Of a stretch of DNA of 13,160 bases, positions 1 through 8,291 are shown piece after piece (within the stretch, counting starts at the first letter, position 1; every line of letters begins with the position of its first letter). Source of the stretch: Bacillota bacterium (lineage in GTDB: Bacteria; Bacillota; Bacilli; Bacillales_B; DSM-18226); the NCBI GenBank assembly GCA_021821235.1, contig JAKACS010000023.1, forward strand, positions 1-13,160, written 5' to 3'. A model generated the notes under the pieces. It did no database searches. It saw only the letters and a list, made by a program, of their open reading frames with translations, and was not told the DNA's origin. The translations under genes and the position numbers were made by a program.

Positions 1-1687
1 GCTGCTTGTCACCCTCTTCAGCATTATGTCGGCGAATATATTCGTTATACCCTTCAATATTTCGCGTCCCTGTATAAGAAAATAACTCATAGCGCCGTTC
101 CATTTCATTAACCACTTTTTTTAGTGCCTGGGAAGCTTTTTTCGCATCGGTTACCACCGGTGCCAGCAAGTGGGGAATGCCGTTGTATACATTGAGCTCA
201 ACCATTTTCGGATCAATCATCATCAGCTTCACTTCATGCGGCTTTGCCCGCATTAACAAGCTTGTAATAATCCCATTAATGCAGACGCTTTTGCCACTTC
301 CTGTCGCACCGGCAACAAGCAAGTGCGGCATTTTATTCAATTCTGCCAGAACAGCTTCGCCAGTAATATCGCGGCCAAGACCGATTAATAGTTTGGCTTC
401 CGGCTTATCGTTCTGAGTAGCTTCCAATACTTCCCTTAAAGAAACCATTGCTACTTCCGAATTGGGCACTTCAATCCCGATTGCTGATTTTCCCGGAATC
501 GGCGCTTCCATGCGGATATCTTTTGCAGCAAGCGCCAAAGCTAAATCGTCACTTAAACTAACAATCTTGCTTACCTTTACACCTACATCGGGGTGTACTT
601 CATATTTCGTTACAGCCGGTCCAAGATGTACTTGCGTTACCCTTGCCTTGACACCAAAACTTTGAAATGTTCGCTCTAGTTTTGCTGCATTGGCATGGAT
701 CATTTCATATTCTCCGCTTTGATCGGCTTTTCTTGGCATTTTCAAAAGCTTCAAAGACGGAAGCTCATATGCGGCATTTTCTACTTCTGTAAATGAAAGC
801 GGCGGCGATAAATCTTCCTCAGCAGCTGATTCTTGGATTTCCTGCTCCGGCTGTTGTTCGGACTGATGTTCTTGTCCATTTTCACCAATTAATGCTCTGT
901 CAGCGAAACTCGAAATAATCGGTTCAATTACTGGAGGTTCTTCAATTGGAGGCGGCGGAGGGTAAACAGGAACGTTTTGCAGCTGTCCATTTTCTGACTG
1001 CCCTTGTCGATTCGCCCGCCTTTCCTCACGGAGTTCCTGCTGTTTTTGTTTCCAATCCGCCAGATCGGTTTTAAAAGCATTCCATTGATCTTGTGAAAAG
1101 CTAACGATCGTCATAATGATTTTGCCGATAAAGTCACCAATCGATTTGCCCGTAATTAAAATAAAGCCAATGATAATAAGGAGAAAGGCGATGATTTTGG
1201 CGCCGGAATCGGAGAATAAAAAATAGGAGGCAGCGTATAGGACAGCACCAATCATGCCCCCGCCAAGATCTGTTGTACTTGTTGTATGAAACAATTCATC
1301 TTGAAACAAGCCAAACGTTTTTTTAATCACACTGGTTGATTCAAATTGGCCATTTTTGGACAAAGCCTGAAATAAAAAAATATGATTGTAAAGCAAGATC
1401 GATCCTATTAAAAAATAGCTGCCCATCAATTTGGCATCGAAAAGAAACGGCACAGTTCGTTTCCACATTAAATAAATACTAAGGGCAAAAAGGCCGATCA
1501 AACCGATCATATACCATTCGCCAAACCAAAAGCGAAAAAACAATACAACCGCTTGGCCAACGGCTCCCAATTTGGCCATGGAAATAACCGATATCGATAA
1601 CAGTACGAGTGCAGCCAGTTCAAATTGAATCGTTCTTTTTAGTTTCATCTCTCTTTTTCTTGATTGTCTTCGCTTTTTTTTTACCAA
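1..1687 (-). CDS. spoIIIE: DNA translocase SpoIIIE/FtsK family, 3' part cut by window edge
   Basis: Membrane-anchored ATP-driven DNA pump that moves the chromosome into the forespore across the division septum. About 562 codons are visible. A basic N-terminus is followed by about four hydrophobic segments within residues 23-180, then a Pro/Gln/Glu-rich linker with a five-proline run near residue 243. The alpha/beta motor domain begins with conserved stretches such as GPAVTKYEV and [13 protein letters not shown]. Walker A, GATGSGKS, is at residues 460-467 (bases 287-310). The reading frame leaves the window just after the segment NIEGYN, so Walker B and the DNA-reading gamma domain are not visible. 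I chose the TTG at 1687 because AGGTGA lies 6 nt upstream and the resulting start (MVKKKRR) resembles the lysine-rich start of B. subtilis SpoIIIE; the next in-frame ATG, 12 codons on, would lose this. No frameshift was seen in the part read. It lies downstream of ylzJ. Confidence 0.96.
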   Translation of the reverse strand, partial: MVKKKRRQSRKREMKLKRTIQFELAALVLLSISVISMAKLGAVGQAVVLFFRFWFGEWYMIGLIGLFALSIYLMWKRTVPFLFDAKLMGSYFLIGSILLYNHIFLFQALSKNGQFESTSVIKKTFGLFQDELFHTTSTTDLGGGMIGAVLYAASYFLFSDSGAKIIAFLLIIIGFILITGKSIGDFIGKIIMTIVSFSQDQWNAFKTDLADWKQKQQELREERRANRQGQSENGQLQNVPVYPPPPPIEEPPVIEPIISSFADRALIGENGQEHQSEQQPEQEIQESAAEEDLSPPLSFTEVENAAYELPSLKLLKMPRKADQSGEYEMIHANAAKLERTFQSFGVKARVTQVHLGPAVTKYEVHPDVGVKVSKIVSLSDDLALALAAKDIRMEAPIPGKSAIGIEVPNSEVAMVSLREVLEATQNDKPEAKLLIGLGRDITGEAVLAELNKMPHLLVAGATGSGKSVCINGIITSLLMRAKPHEVKLMMIDPKMVELNVYNGIPHLLAPVVTDAKKASQALKKVVNEMERRYELFSYTGTRNIEGYNEYIRRHNAEEGDKQ

Positions 1688-1693
1688 TGCTAA

Positions 1694-1699
1694 TCACCT
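1694..1699 (-). promoter_or_regulatory. Ribosome binding site of spoIIIE (AGGTGA), supports TTG start
   Basis: AGGTGA on the minus strand, 6 nt before the TTG at 1687. It is what makes the TTG preferable to the downstream ATG. Confidence 0.7.
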
Positions 1700-1713
1700 A
1701 ACTCTATCATGAT

Positions 1714-1735
1714 TCCTTCCCTAAAACCGGAAGGA
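1714..1735 (-). repeat. 7-bp inverted repeat just upstream of spoIIIE
   Basis: On the minus strand TCCTTCC and GGAAGGA are separated by 8 nt, and the 3' arm ends about 26 nt before the TTG start. No T-run follows, so it does not look like a terminator. It could be a leader hairpin or an operator. The role is unknown. Confidence 0.45.
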
Positions 1736-1760
1736 GTGTCCCATAGCAGTATTCTACCGA

Positions 1761-1788
1761 AAAGGATAAAGCAGCCATGATGGCTGCT
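1761..1788 (-). terminator. Possible terminator between ylzJ and spoIIIE
   Basis: The minus strand reads AGCAGCC ATCAT GGCTGCT, then TTATCCTTTT. The stem is strong (7 bp, 5-nt loop), but the T-tract is interrupted, so read-through into spoIIIE is possible. It sits 36 nt past the ylzJ stop codon. Confidence 0.5.
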
Positions 1789-1823
1789 CTTGTCTATTTG
1801 TCCTTATTATACCATACTCTTTA

Positions 1824-2060
1824 TCAAAAAGAGGACAAACCTCCCTGTTCTAGCAAAGAAATTTTTGTACCGGGTGAAAAGCGTGGATCAAGATAATGTT
1901 GCGGGTCGGTACTGAGAATGCGGACAATTCGGCCAATATCGTCGGAAGTTGTTTCGACCAACAGCTCCACACCATCCTGAATAATGGTACATTGATGATG
2001 GAATGCGTCCGATTCGCTTGGGAAAATTAACTCTTGCGGCATCATTGTATATAAGATCAC
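1824..2060 (-). CDS. ylzJ: YlzJ-like protein, function unknown
   Basis: Small 78-residue protein recognised mainly from its position between tepA and spoIIIE and from its length and start ([14 protein letters not shown]), which fit the Bacillus YlzJ family as I remember it. No function is established. It has no signal peptide, no membrane segment and no obvious catalytic motif; the composition suggests a small soluble domain. The start is GTG at 2060, which overlaps the tepA stop codon by 4 nt (GTGA), so it is probably translationally coupled to tepA. The stop codon lies inside a small inverted repeat (CTCTTT/AAAGAG). An overlapping frame at 1888-2106 has no family resemblance and is a shadow. 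Confidence 0.8.
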   Translation of the reverse strand: MILYTMMPQELIFPSESDAFHHQCTIIQDGVELLVETTSDDIGRIVRILSTDPQHYLDPRFSPGTKISLLEQGGLSSF

Positions 2061-2800
2061 TGAACAATCGCCTCGCTTTTCTTACGGTGAAGCTCAATGA
2101 GTTCATTTAGTTTTTCCATCGCCTGGCCAATCCCACCAACTTCATCAATTAAACCCGTTTCTACGGCATCTACTCCGATCACATTCGTACCAATATCCCT
2201 TGTTAAATTGCCCTTAGCAAACATCAGATCCTTAAATGTTTCTTCACTGATATGGGAATGCTTTGTGACGAAGCTTACAACCCGCTCCTGCATTTTATCC
2301 AAATATTCGAAGGTTTGCGGAACGCCAATAACGAGTCCAGTCAAGCGAATTGGATGAATTGTCATTGTCGCCGTTTCAGCAATAAACGAATAATCGCATG
2401 AGACAGCAATCGGAACACCAATCGAATGCCCTCCACCGAGCACAATCGAAACGGTTGGTTTAGACAAGGTAGCAAGCATTTCAGAAATCGCAAGGCCGGC
2501 TTCGACATCCCCGCCGACCGTGTTCAAAATGACGAGCACGCCTTCAATTTTCGGATTTTGCTCGATTGCAACCAATTGCGGAATCAAGTGCTCATATTTT
2601 GTTGTTTTGTTTTGCGGTGGCAGCGCGAGATGACCCTCAATTTGTCCGACAATGGTTAAACAATGGATTCGTGAATCAGCTGAAAGCTGCGGTACATTTG
2701 TCTGACCGAGCTGCTGGATTTTATCAATTAACGAAGATGGCTGCTTTTCTTCTTTTTGCGGCTCTTGTTCTTCCTGATTTTGTTTCGGTTCATTTTCCAT
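2057..2800 (-). CDS. tepA: ClpP-class serine protease TepA (translocation-enhancing protein)
   Basis: ClpP/crotonase-fold serine protease, 247 residues, related to ClpP and signal peptide peptidases. The B. subtilis homologue was named for an effect on protein export and has also been linked to spore protein turnover. The first 35 residues are charged and rich in Glu/Gln/Lys, with no signal peptide, so the protein is probably cytoplasmic. The fold is visible as [13 protein letters not shown] (93-105), the serine motif GGGHSIG (122-128, Ser126), TIHPI (147-151, His149) and TRD (200-202, Asp202), which aligns with the ClpP triad, then [12 protein letters not shown] six codons upstream lies in the Shine-Dalgarno sequence (GAAGGGAG), which is spaced 8 nt from the ATG at 2800, so that ATG is the start. 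The 3' end overlaps ylzJ. A terminator upstream separates it from rnjB, so it needs its own promoter; I could not identify one with confidence. Confidence 0.93.
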   Translation of the reverse strand: MENEPKQNQEEQEPQKEEKQPSSLIDKIQQLGQTNVPQLSADSRIHCLTIVGQIEGHLALPPQNKTTKYEHLIPQLVAIEQNPKIEGVLVILNTVGGDVEAGLAISEMLATLSKPTVSIVLGGGHSIGVPIAVSCDYSFIAETATMTIHPIRLTGLVIGVPQTFEYLDKMQERVVSFVTKHSHISEETFKDLMFAKGNLTRDIGTNVIGVDAVETGLIDEVGGIGQAMEKLNELIELHRKKSEAIVQ

Positions 2801-2808
2801 CACATATA

Positions 2809-2816
2809 CTCCCTTC
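2809..2816 (-). promoter_or_regulatory. Ribosome binding site of tepA (GAAGGGAG), decides start
   Basis: GAAGGGAG on the minus strand, 8 nt before the ATG at 2800. It overlaps the upstream in-frame TTG at 2818 and so argues against that longer start. Confidence 0.8.
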
Positions 2817-2818
2817 AA

Positions 2819-2894
2819 GCATGATAGGGTTAGTATTTGTCAGCAGAACAATTTCATCCCAAAAGATTAAAAAAGAAAACTCCCTCTATCATGC
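2819..2894. repeat. 9-bp inverted repeat GCATGATAG/CTATCATGC upstream of tepA
   Basis: On the plus strand GCATGATAG is at 2819-2827 and its exact reverse complement CTATCATGC is at 2886-2894, 58 bp apart. Both copies are between the rnjB terminator and the tepA ribosome binding site. They could be paired operator half-sites or arms of a long leader hairpin. The motif CATGATAGAG occurs again just upstream of spoIIIE (minus strand, 1702-1711). Confidence 0.5.
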
Positions 2895-2947
2895 ACTGCA
2901 ACGGGAATCAGGAAGTTTAACTAAACTAAAGTGATCTTCCGAAACGG

Positions 2948-2976
2948 AAAAAAGCATCGATTATCGACGCTTTTTT
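2948..2976 (-). terminator. Rho-independent terminator of rnjB
   Basis: A-rich run, hairpin and T-run: on the minus strand AAAAAAGC GTCGA TAA TCGAT GCTTTTTT. The stem includes one G-U wobble in the minus-strand transcript that would be an A-C mismatch in the plus-strand one, so it is better suited to the minus strand. It starts 35 nt past the rnjB stop. Confidence 0.88.
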
Positions 2977-3010
2977 CATGCGTTTAACTTGCTGACCTTA
3001 TCATGTGAAT

Positions 3011-4678
3011 CTATACTTCCATGATGATTGGCAAAATCATCGGTCTGCGTTTTGTTTTTTCATATAAATAACGGTTTAATTCATCGCGGACATCTTGTTT
3101 CAACGTTGTCCAATCGAAGGAATTTTTCGCGGTGTTTCTTTCTACGATATCGCGTACCAGCTTTGTTGATTCCTCTAACAGCTTTTCCGACTCACGGACA
3201 TACACGAAACCGCGCGAGATAATTTCCGGGCCAGAAATAATTTTCTTCTCCTGCTTTGTTAATGTTACAACAACAATTAAGATTCCATCTTGTGATAGCA
3301 GTTTTCGATCGCGCAAAACAATGTTGCCAACATCGCCAACACCAATTCCATCGATAAGGGTGTTGCCGGAAGGAACCTTCCCGCCATCAATTGCTTTGCC
3401 ATCTTTAAATTCCACTACTTCACCGCGATCGATAACCACAATTTGATCATTGCCAAGGCCGCATTCCTCGGCTAATTTCTTATGAGCCTTCAGCATTCGG
3501 TATTCTCCATGTACAGGTATAAAAAACTTTGGTTTCATTAAATTGATCATAAATTTTAATTCTTCCTGGCTTCCATGACTGGAAACATGGAGGGTACGTT
3601 TGTCTGAAATGACGTTTGCTCCTGCACGGAATAGGACATCGATCGTTTTAAACAAGAAAATTTCGCTTCCCCTTAACGGAGAAGCTGCGATCATCACGGT
3701 ATCTCCTCGCTGGATATTGACTTGTTTATGCGATTGTTTCGCCATTTTTTGCAATGCTTCAATTGGTTCTCCCTGATTGCCTGTCATCAGGACAACAATT
3801 TCATCATCCGGGTATTGGCCGATTTCCGAAATCGGAATGATTACGTCATCGGCGACATTTAAATAACCAAGATCAAGCGCAATATGGTAAATCGTTTCAA
3901 GGCTTCTGCCCACAACGGCTACTTTCCGCTGCGTTTCTTGTGCGGAATCGAAAATATGCTGAATTCGGCTGATATCAGAAGCAAAGCAGGCGGCGATGAT
4001 TCTTCCTGGAGCATTATAGAAGGCATTGGACATTTCTCTTGCGACGATTGCTTCAGAAGTCGTATACCCCGGTTTTTCCGCTTCCGTGCTGTCCGAAAGA
4101 AGACACAAAACGCCTTGCTCGCCAATTCTCGCCATTTCCCCGATTTCCGCCTGGTATAAAGCTGTAGCTCCCTGATCAAATTTAAAATCGCCTGTGTAAA
4201 CGATTGCACCTTCGGAAGTTTGAACACATATACCAACAGAATCAGGAATGCTATGGTTTGTCCGGAAAAAATTGACTTCAACAGACTCCAAATCAACAAC
4301 CGTATCCGAATCAATTTCGATAAAATCAACCGGACTGGTGAATTCCTGTTCTTTTAATTTAGCACCGGCAAGCGCCAAGGTTAACCGGGTTCCATATACC
4401 GGTACATTGACATGGCGAAGTACGTAGGACAGCGCACCAATATGGTCTTCATGTCCATGCGTTAAAAAAATGGCCTTTACTCTTTCCTTATTTTCAATTA
4501 AATACGTCAGATCCGGGATTACAATATCAATCCCCAGCATTTCGTTCTCGGGGAACATTAAACCGGCATCAATAATAAATAAGTCTTTGTCCACTTCGAC
4601 CAAATACATGTTTTTACCGATTTCTCCCACTCCACCCAATGCCGTAAGCTTGATGGATTTATTTTTTCTCTTTGTCAA
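3011..4678 (-). CDS. rnjB: Ribonuclease J2 (beta-CASP metallo-beta-lactamase family)
   Basis: Exo/endoribonuclease in mRNA decay and rRNA maturation, expected to pair with RNase J1. It has 555 residues, the usual size. The metallo-beta-lactamase core shows HGHEDH (74-79), NHSIPDS (His142) and TGDF (Asp164); the beta-CASP part shows HVSSH (364-368) and VHGEYRM (His390). The C-terminal domain ends YEKTKRRPMILPIIMEV, as in both J1 and J2. I call it J2 rather than J1 because the position between dapA and tepA is that of rnjB (ymfA), and the stretches SIPDSVGI, KVPSGNTLIDG and TLHVSSHGSQEELK look J2-like. All the metal ligands usually lost in B. subtilis J2 are present here. The start is TTG at 4678; AGGAGG lies 11 nt upstream, a rather long spacing. 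It has its own promoter and is isolated by terminators on both sides. Confidence 0.93.
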   Translation of the reverse strand: MTKRKNKSIKLTALGGVGEIGKNMYLVEVDKDLFIIDAGLMFPENEMLGIDIVIPDLTYLIENKERVKAIFLTHGHEDHIGALSYVLRHVNVPVYGTRLTLALAGAKLKEQEFTSPVDFIEIDSDTVVDLESVEVNFFRTNHSIPDSVGICVQTSEGAIVYTGDFKFDQGATALYQAEIGEMARIGEQGVLCLLSDSTEAEKPGYTTSEAIVAREMSNAFYNAPGRIIAACFASDISRIQHIFDSAQETQRKVAVVGRSLETIYHIALDLGYLNVADDVIIPISEIGQYPDDEIVVLMTGNQGEPIEALQKMAKQSHKQVNIQRGDTVMIAASPLRGSEIFLFKTIDVLFRAGANVISDKRTLHVSSHGSQEELKFMINLMKPKFFIPVHGEYRMLKAHKKLAEECGLGNDQIVVIDRGEVVEFKDGKAIDGGKVPSGNTLIDGIGVGDVGNIVLRDRKLLSQDGILIVVVTLTKQEKKIISGPEIISRGFVYVRESEKLLEESTKLVRDIVERNTAKNSFDWTTLKQDVRDELNRYLYEKTKRRPMILPIIMEV

Positions 4679-4689
4679 TTTTACGTAAC

Positions 4690-4695
4690 CCTCCT
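4690..4695 (-). promoter_or_regulatory. Ribosome binding site of rnjB (AGGAGG) with long spacing
   Basis: A perfect AGGAGG on the minus strand, 11 nt before the TTG at 4678. No better-placed ATG or GTG exists between them. The long spacing and TTG codon may lower translation. Confidence 0.7.
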
Positions 4696-4732
4696 AAGTT
4701 GTTGTTAAGCCGACCATAGATCAGTTACGCTT

Positions 4733-4762
4733 ATTATACTTGAAATTAGAAAATCATTACAA
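4733..4762 (-). promoter_or_regulatory. Sigma-A-type promoter of rnjB
   Basis: On the minus strand TTGTAA (4757-4762), an 18-nt spacer, then a perfect TATAAT (4733-4738). It is placed after the dapA terminator and about 50 nt upstream of the rnjB start, consistent with independent vegetative expression. Confidence 0.75.
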
Positions 4763-4790
4763 CACTTTCGGTCAAACCCCTTAAACAATA

Positions 4791-4818
4791 AAAAAACCAA
4801 TCGGGTGATTGGTTTTTT
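4791..4818 (-). terminator. Rho-independent terminator of dapA
   Basis: Perfect hairpin AAAAAACCAATC ACCC GATTGGTTTTTT on the minus strand, followed by further Ts. It begins inside the dapA TAA stop codon (4817-4819), so the operon ends immediately after the coding region. Confidence 0.92.
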
Positions 4819-5689
4819 ATTGTTCGTTTAGTAAGTTGCTTAATGACACTCTTTCTTGTTCAGAAAGCGGTACGAGCGGGAGTCGGACGGATCCAACATC
4901 AAGCCCTTTTAACTGAAGGGCGGTTTTGACTGGGGCTGGGCTAGGCGCAGCAAACAATCCTTGCATCAATGGCAATAAACGCTGATGAAGTTTTGCCGCT
5001 TTTGCCGTATCGCCGCCTAAAAATGCTTGAACCATTTCTTGCAGCTCGTTGCCAATCACATGGGAAGCGACGGAAATAATTCCGGCACCGCCAATCGAGA
5101 GAACTGGAAGCGTTAAAGAATCATCACCGCTGTACAACAGGAAATCCTCATCGGTGTTTGCAATAATTTTCGTCATCGCATTTAAATCACCGCTTGCTTC
5201 TTTTACGGCAACGATATTTGGAATTTTTGACAGGCGAATGATTGTTTCAGGAAGAATATTGACAACCGATCTTCCTGGAATATTGTAAACCATTACTGGC
5301 AGCGAAGTTGCTTCTGCAACTGCCTTGAAATGCTGGTAAAGCCCTTCTTGATTCGGTTTATTATAATAGGGTGCAACAACCATAATTGCGTCTACACCAA
5401 GTTGTTCTGCTTTTTTCGTTAATTCAATTGAAGCATACGTATTATTGCTGCCGGTTCCTGCGATAACAGGTATCCTCTTATCGACAATTTTTACAATATG
5501 CTCAAATAATGCCAGTTTTTCTTCTTTTGAAAGCGTTGGTGATTCGCCTGTTGTCCCTGCAACAACGAGTGAGTCGGTACCATTTTCAATTAAATGATTG
5601 ACAAGTTTTGTTGTTCTGGCAAAATCGATATGCCCTTTATGATCAAACGGGGTCACCACTGCTGTTGATACACGTCCAAAAAGAACCAT
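4817..5689 (-). CDS. dapA: 4-hydroxy-tetrahydrodipicolinate synthase (DapA)
   Basis: Condenses pyruvate with aspartate semialdehyde to 4-hydroxy-tetrahydrodipicolinate, the branch compound for lysine, diaminopimelate and spore dipicolinate. It is a cytoplasmic TIM-barrel class I aldolase of 290 residues, full length. The Schiff-base lysine is Lys163 in VAVKEASG; the other active-site residues are AGTTGES (44-50, Thr46/Thr47), Tyr109 in APYYNKP, Tyr135 and Arg140 in VYNIPGR. The start is the ATG at 5689 with AAGGAG 11 nt upstream. It is the last gene of asd-dapG-dapA, 54 nt after dapG, and ends in a terminator. Its neighbours spoVFA/spoVFB use its product. No odd features were seen. Confidence 0.97.
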   Translation of the reverse strand: MVLFGRVSTAVVTPFDHKGHIDFARTTKLVNHLIENGTDSLVVAGTTGESPTLSKEEKLALFEHIVKIVDKRIPVIAGTGSNNTYASIELTKKAEQLGVDAIMVVAPYYNKPNQEGLYQHFKAVAEATSLPVMVYNIPGRSVVNILPETIIRLSKIPNIVAVKEASGDLNAMTKIIANTDEDFLLYSGDDSLTLPVLSIGGAGIISVASHVIGNELQEMVQAFLGGDTAKAAKLHQRLLPLMQGLFAAPSPAPVKTALQLKGLDVGSVRLPLVPLSEQERVSLSNLLNEQ

Positions 5690-5743
5690 GATTCTGTTTA
5701 CTCCTTCCTTATCCTAGCCATGGCTTTATAAGCTGTAGAAAAA

Positions 5744-6991
5744 TTAGTAAAAATCGGGCTGGTTGTACTGGGTGGTTTCTTCTTCGAGCTGAAAGGCATC
5801 GTGTAGCGCGTTCACTGATTTTATTAGCTCTTCCTGTTTAACAAGCACCCAAATCGTGGTGTGGCTGTCAGCGGATTGAAGGATGCGAATACCCTGTTCG
5901 GATAGCGCAGAAACAATTTTTGCTGTTACCCCTGGAACGCCTGCAATCCCTGCTCCCACAACAGATACTTTTGCGCAATTTCGTTCAACAGCCGGTTCAT
6001 GGCCAAGCTGCTTAAGGACGTTTAGTGCCCTATCTGTCATTTCTTCCGTTACAGTGTAAACGACAGCATTCGGCGAGATATTAATAAAATCCACACTTAT
6101 ATTCTCATTTGCCATCGCTTTAAATACTTCTGCCTGCAAATTGTATTGATCTTTTTTAGCATAAACCTTAATCTGCGTGACATTGGAAACATGCGCAATT
6201 CCAGTCACTAATCGCTCTTTGATGTCACTGCCTCGGTTTTCCTTATTCAAGGCTGTCACTAGCGTGCCGGGATTATCGGAATAGGTCGAACGGATCCGGA
6301 TCGGAACCTTCGCCTGCATCGCAATTTCCACCGCTCTCGGATGGATGACCTTAGCACCTTGATAAGCCATATTGCACACTTCTGTATAGGTCACAACCGA
6401 AAGTGGTCTGGCGTTTTCGGCAATGCGCGGGTCGGCTGTCATTACCCCTTCCACATCCGTGAAAATATCAATCCATTCGGCATTAAGCGCTGCTCCAAGC
6501 GCTGCTGCGGATGTGTCGCTACCGCCGCGGCCAATTGTTGTAATATCACCGTTTTTCGCGGCGCCCTGGAAACCGGCAACGACAACTGCATCCGCATTTT
6601 CGAATTCACGAAGAAGACGATCGCATTTCATTTCGATGATTTTAGCATTCGTGTGATCATGATTTGTTCGAAACCCTGCCTGCGCGCCAGTTAAGGCAAC
6701 AGCATGGATGTTACTTTTCAAAAGCATATCGGTAAAAACCACACTTGAAATCGTTTCGCCACACGATAGCAGCAAATCCTGCTCCCGTGTGGAAATTTTA
6801 CTGCTATTTCCGCCAACTAGAGAAAGAAGGGTATCCGTCGCATAGGGATCGCCTTTTCTTCCCATTGCTGATACAACGACCACTACTTTGTAACCATCCG
6901 AAATTGCTCTTTGAATATGGCGAAGAGCAAATTTCCGACTCTCCGCATCCTTCACTGATGTACCGCCAAATTTTTGCACAATGATTTTCAT
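5744..6991 (-). CDS. dapG: Aspartokinase I, alpha subunit (DapG)
   Basis: Phosphorylates aspartate as the first step to diaminopimelate and dipicolinate. It has 415 residues: an amino-acid kinase domain with KFGGTS (7-12), CGETISS (77-83), TTIGRGGSDTSAAALG (151-166) and FTDVEGVMTADPR (177-189), then a pair of ACT domains over about residues 264-405 that bind the regulatory amino acid. The sequence is closest, as I recall it, to B. subtilis DapG, the diaminopimelate-inhibited isoenzyme, and it sits between asd and dapA as DapG does. It has a short extra C-terminal tail (EETTQYNQPDFY). The ATG at 6991 has only a weak Shine-Dalgarno sequence (AGGCAGG, 12 nt away). It lies 28 nt after asd, so translation may depend on coupling to asd. 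An internal start for a separate beta subunit, common in other aspartokinases, was not assessed. Confidence 0.96.
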   Translation of the reverse strand: MKIIVQKFGGTSVKDAESRKFALRHIQRAISDGYKVVVVVSAMGRKGDPYATDTLLSLVGGNSSKISTREQDLLLSCGETISSVVFTDMLLKSNIHAVALTGAQAGFRTNHDHTNAKIIEMKCDRLLREFENADAVVVAGFQGAAKNGDITTIGRGGSDTSAAALGAALNAEWIDIFTDVEGVMTADPRIAENARPLSVVTYTEVCNMAYQGAKVIHPRAVEIAMQAKVPIRIRSTYSDNPGTLVTALNKENRGSDIKERLVTGIAHVSNVTQIKVYAKKDQYNLQAEVFKAMANENISVDFINISPNAVVYTVTEEMTDRALNVLKQLGHEPAVERNCAKVSVVGAGIAGVPGVTAKIVSALSEQGIRILQSADSHTTIWVLVKQEELIKSVNALHDAFQLEEETTQYNQPDFY

Positions 6992-7019
6992 CAGCTTTTA
7001 AAACCTGCCTTTTTTACAA

Positions 7020-8075
7020 TTATTCACCTTTAACAAGGCCTAATGAAAGCAAGCTTTCAGCAATTTGCACCGAGTTCCACGCCGCACCTTTCAAAAGGTT
7101 ATCGGAAACAACCCACATATGGAATCCGCGGACTTCGTCTAAATCTTTTCGGACGCGGCCGACAAATACATCATTTTTACCAACGCAATTTGCTGGCATT
7201 GGATAAATCTGCTGTTCCGGATCATCTTGAAGAACAATTCCAGGTGAGCTGTTTAACAAGGCTTTAATCTCAGCAGCTGTAACGCCTTCTTTTTCAATCT
7301 CAAAGTAAACCGATTCGGAGTGACCGACTTCAACCGGTAACCGCACACAGGTTGCCGCGACAGGAAGCTCTGGCATATGCATGATTTTTTTCGTTTCATT
7401 GATCATTTTCATTTCCTCAAACGTAAAACCGTTCTCTTGGAATTTATCAATTTGCGGAATCGCATTAAAGGCAATTTGATAATGCTTCTCATCTGAACGA
7501 ACCGGCAATACTTTCGGTTCGAAGTTTTCATTGTTAATAATCGCTTTTGTCTGCTCTCTTAATTCTTCGATTGCAACCGCACCTGCGCCGGATACTGCCT
7601 GATAAGTCGAAACCAGTACTTTCTTCAACCCATATTTTTCGCGAATCGGCTCCAATGCAACAACCATTTGAATGGTAGAACAGTTAGGATTCGCAATAAT
7701 TCCATTATGGTGATGAAGATCGCTCTCATTTACTTCAGGAACAACCAACGGGATTTCCGGATCCATCCGAAAGGCACTCGTGTTATCAATCACAATCGCT
7801 CCCCGTTTTACTGCTTCTGGAGCAAGTTGTTTCGACACGCCACCACCCGCACTAAATAGGGCAATATCCACACCTTCAAAACTTTCAGGTATTGCTTCTT
7901 GGACGGTATATTCTTCACCATTTACGTTCACTTTTTTTCCTGCAGACCGGGCAGAAGATAATAAAGTTAATTTTTTAAAAGGAAAATTCCTGTTTACTAA
8001 TGTTTGGATCATTTGCTGCCCTACAGCTCCTGTTGCCCCAACTACAGCAACATGCAATCCATCTGTCTGGTTCAT
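7020..8075 (-). CDS. asd: Aspartate-semialdehyde dehydrogenase
   Basis: NADPH-dependent reduction of aspartyl phosphate to aspartate semialdehyde, between DapG and DapA in the pathway. It has 351 residues, full length. The dinucleotide-binding loop is GATGAVG (13-19). The catalytic cysteine is Cys132 in NPNCSTIQM; the substrate and base residues are Arg245 and His252 in [13 protein letters not shown]. The segment [22 protein letters not shown] is typical of Bacillus Asd. The ATG at 8075 has GGAAGGGG 9 nt upstream. It is the first gene of asd-dapG-dapA. A long gap with a candidate promoter separates it from spoVFB, but there is no terminator, so it could also be read from the dipicolinate promoter during sporulation. 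Confidence 0.97.
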   Translation of the reverse strand: MNQTDGLHVAVVGATGAVGQQMIQTLVNRNFPFKKLTLLSSARSAGKKVNVNGEEYTVQEAIPESFEGVDIALFSAGGGVSKQLAPEAVKRGAIVIDNTSAFRMDPEIPLVVPEVNESDLHHHNGIIANPNCSTIQMVVALEPIREKYGLKKVLVSTYQAVSGAGAVAIEELREQTKAIINNENFEPKVLPVRSDEKHYQIAFNAIPQIDKFQENGFTFEEMKMINETKKIMHMPELPVAATCVRLPVEVGHSESVYFEIEKEGVTAAEIKALLNSSPGIVLQDDPEQQIYPMPANCVGKNDVFVGRVRKDLDEVRGFHMWVVSDNLLKGAAWNSVQIAESLLSLGLVKGE

Positions 8076-8101
8076 TCTCTAGTACCCCTTCCATGCATTC
8101 T

Positions 8102-8146
8102 GCGTACTTTTCCATATTGAGCCGTTTATCACCGGGAAATGGACGC
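8102..8146 (-). repeat. Imperfect inverted repeat in the asd leader
   Basis: On the minus strand GCGTCCATTTCC (8135-8146) can pair with GGAAAAGTACGC (8102-8113) at 10 of 12 positions around a 21-nt loop, ending 26 nt before the asd ATG. It could be a leader hairpin. I recognise no known riboswitch class; the lysine riboswitch and T-box hallmarks are not apparent. Confidence 0.35.
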
Positions 8147-8263
8147 TAGCTTTCCTTTTTGAGAAATGCTGCTTTTGATTTCCCAGCAACTCGCAGGCTT
8201 ATCTTAATTGATTTGTGTATCGCTTTTCTCATATTAATTGGATGATGAATCATGCGATAATTC

Positions 8264-8291
8264 ATTTTACCATATTACCGTGAAGAAATAA
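8264..8291 (-). promoter_or_regulatory. Candidate sigma-A promoter of asd-dapG-dapA
   Basis: On the minus strand TTATTT (8286-8291), a 16-nt spacer, then TAAAAT (8264-8269) with an extended TG (8271-8272). It lies 27 nt past the spoVFB stop and about 190 nt before asd, which would give a long untranslated leader. The -35 match is weak; the extended -10 is the main support. In the rest of the 242-nt gap I see only the inverted repeat at 8102-8146. Confidence 0.45.

Noticed and set aside
2566..2934. Plus-strand open frame of 122 codons opposite the tepA 5' end
   Set aside because: It overlaps the conserved tepA start region and its leader; no family resemblance was seen.
3919..4329. Minus-strand open frame of 136 codons inside rnjB
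   Set aside because: A different frame of the same strand inside the RNase J metallo-beta-lactamase core; low-complexity, arginine/lysine-rich product typical of a shadow.
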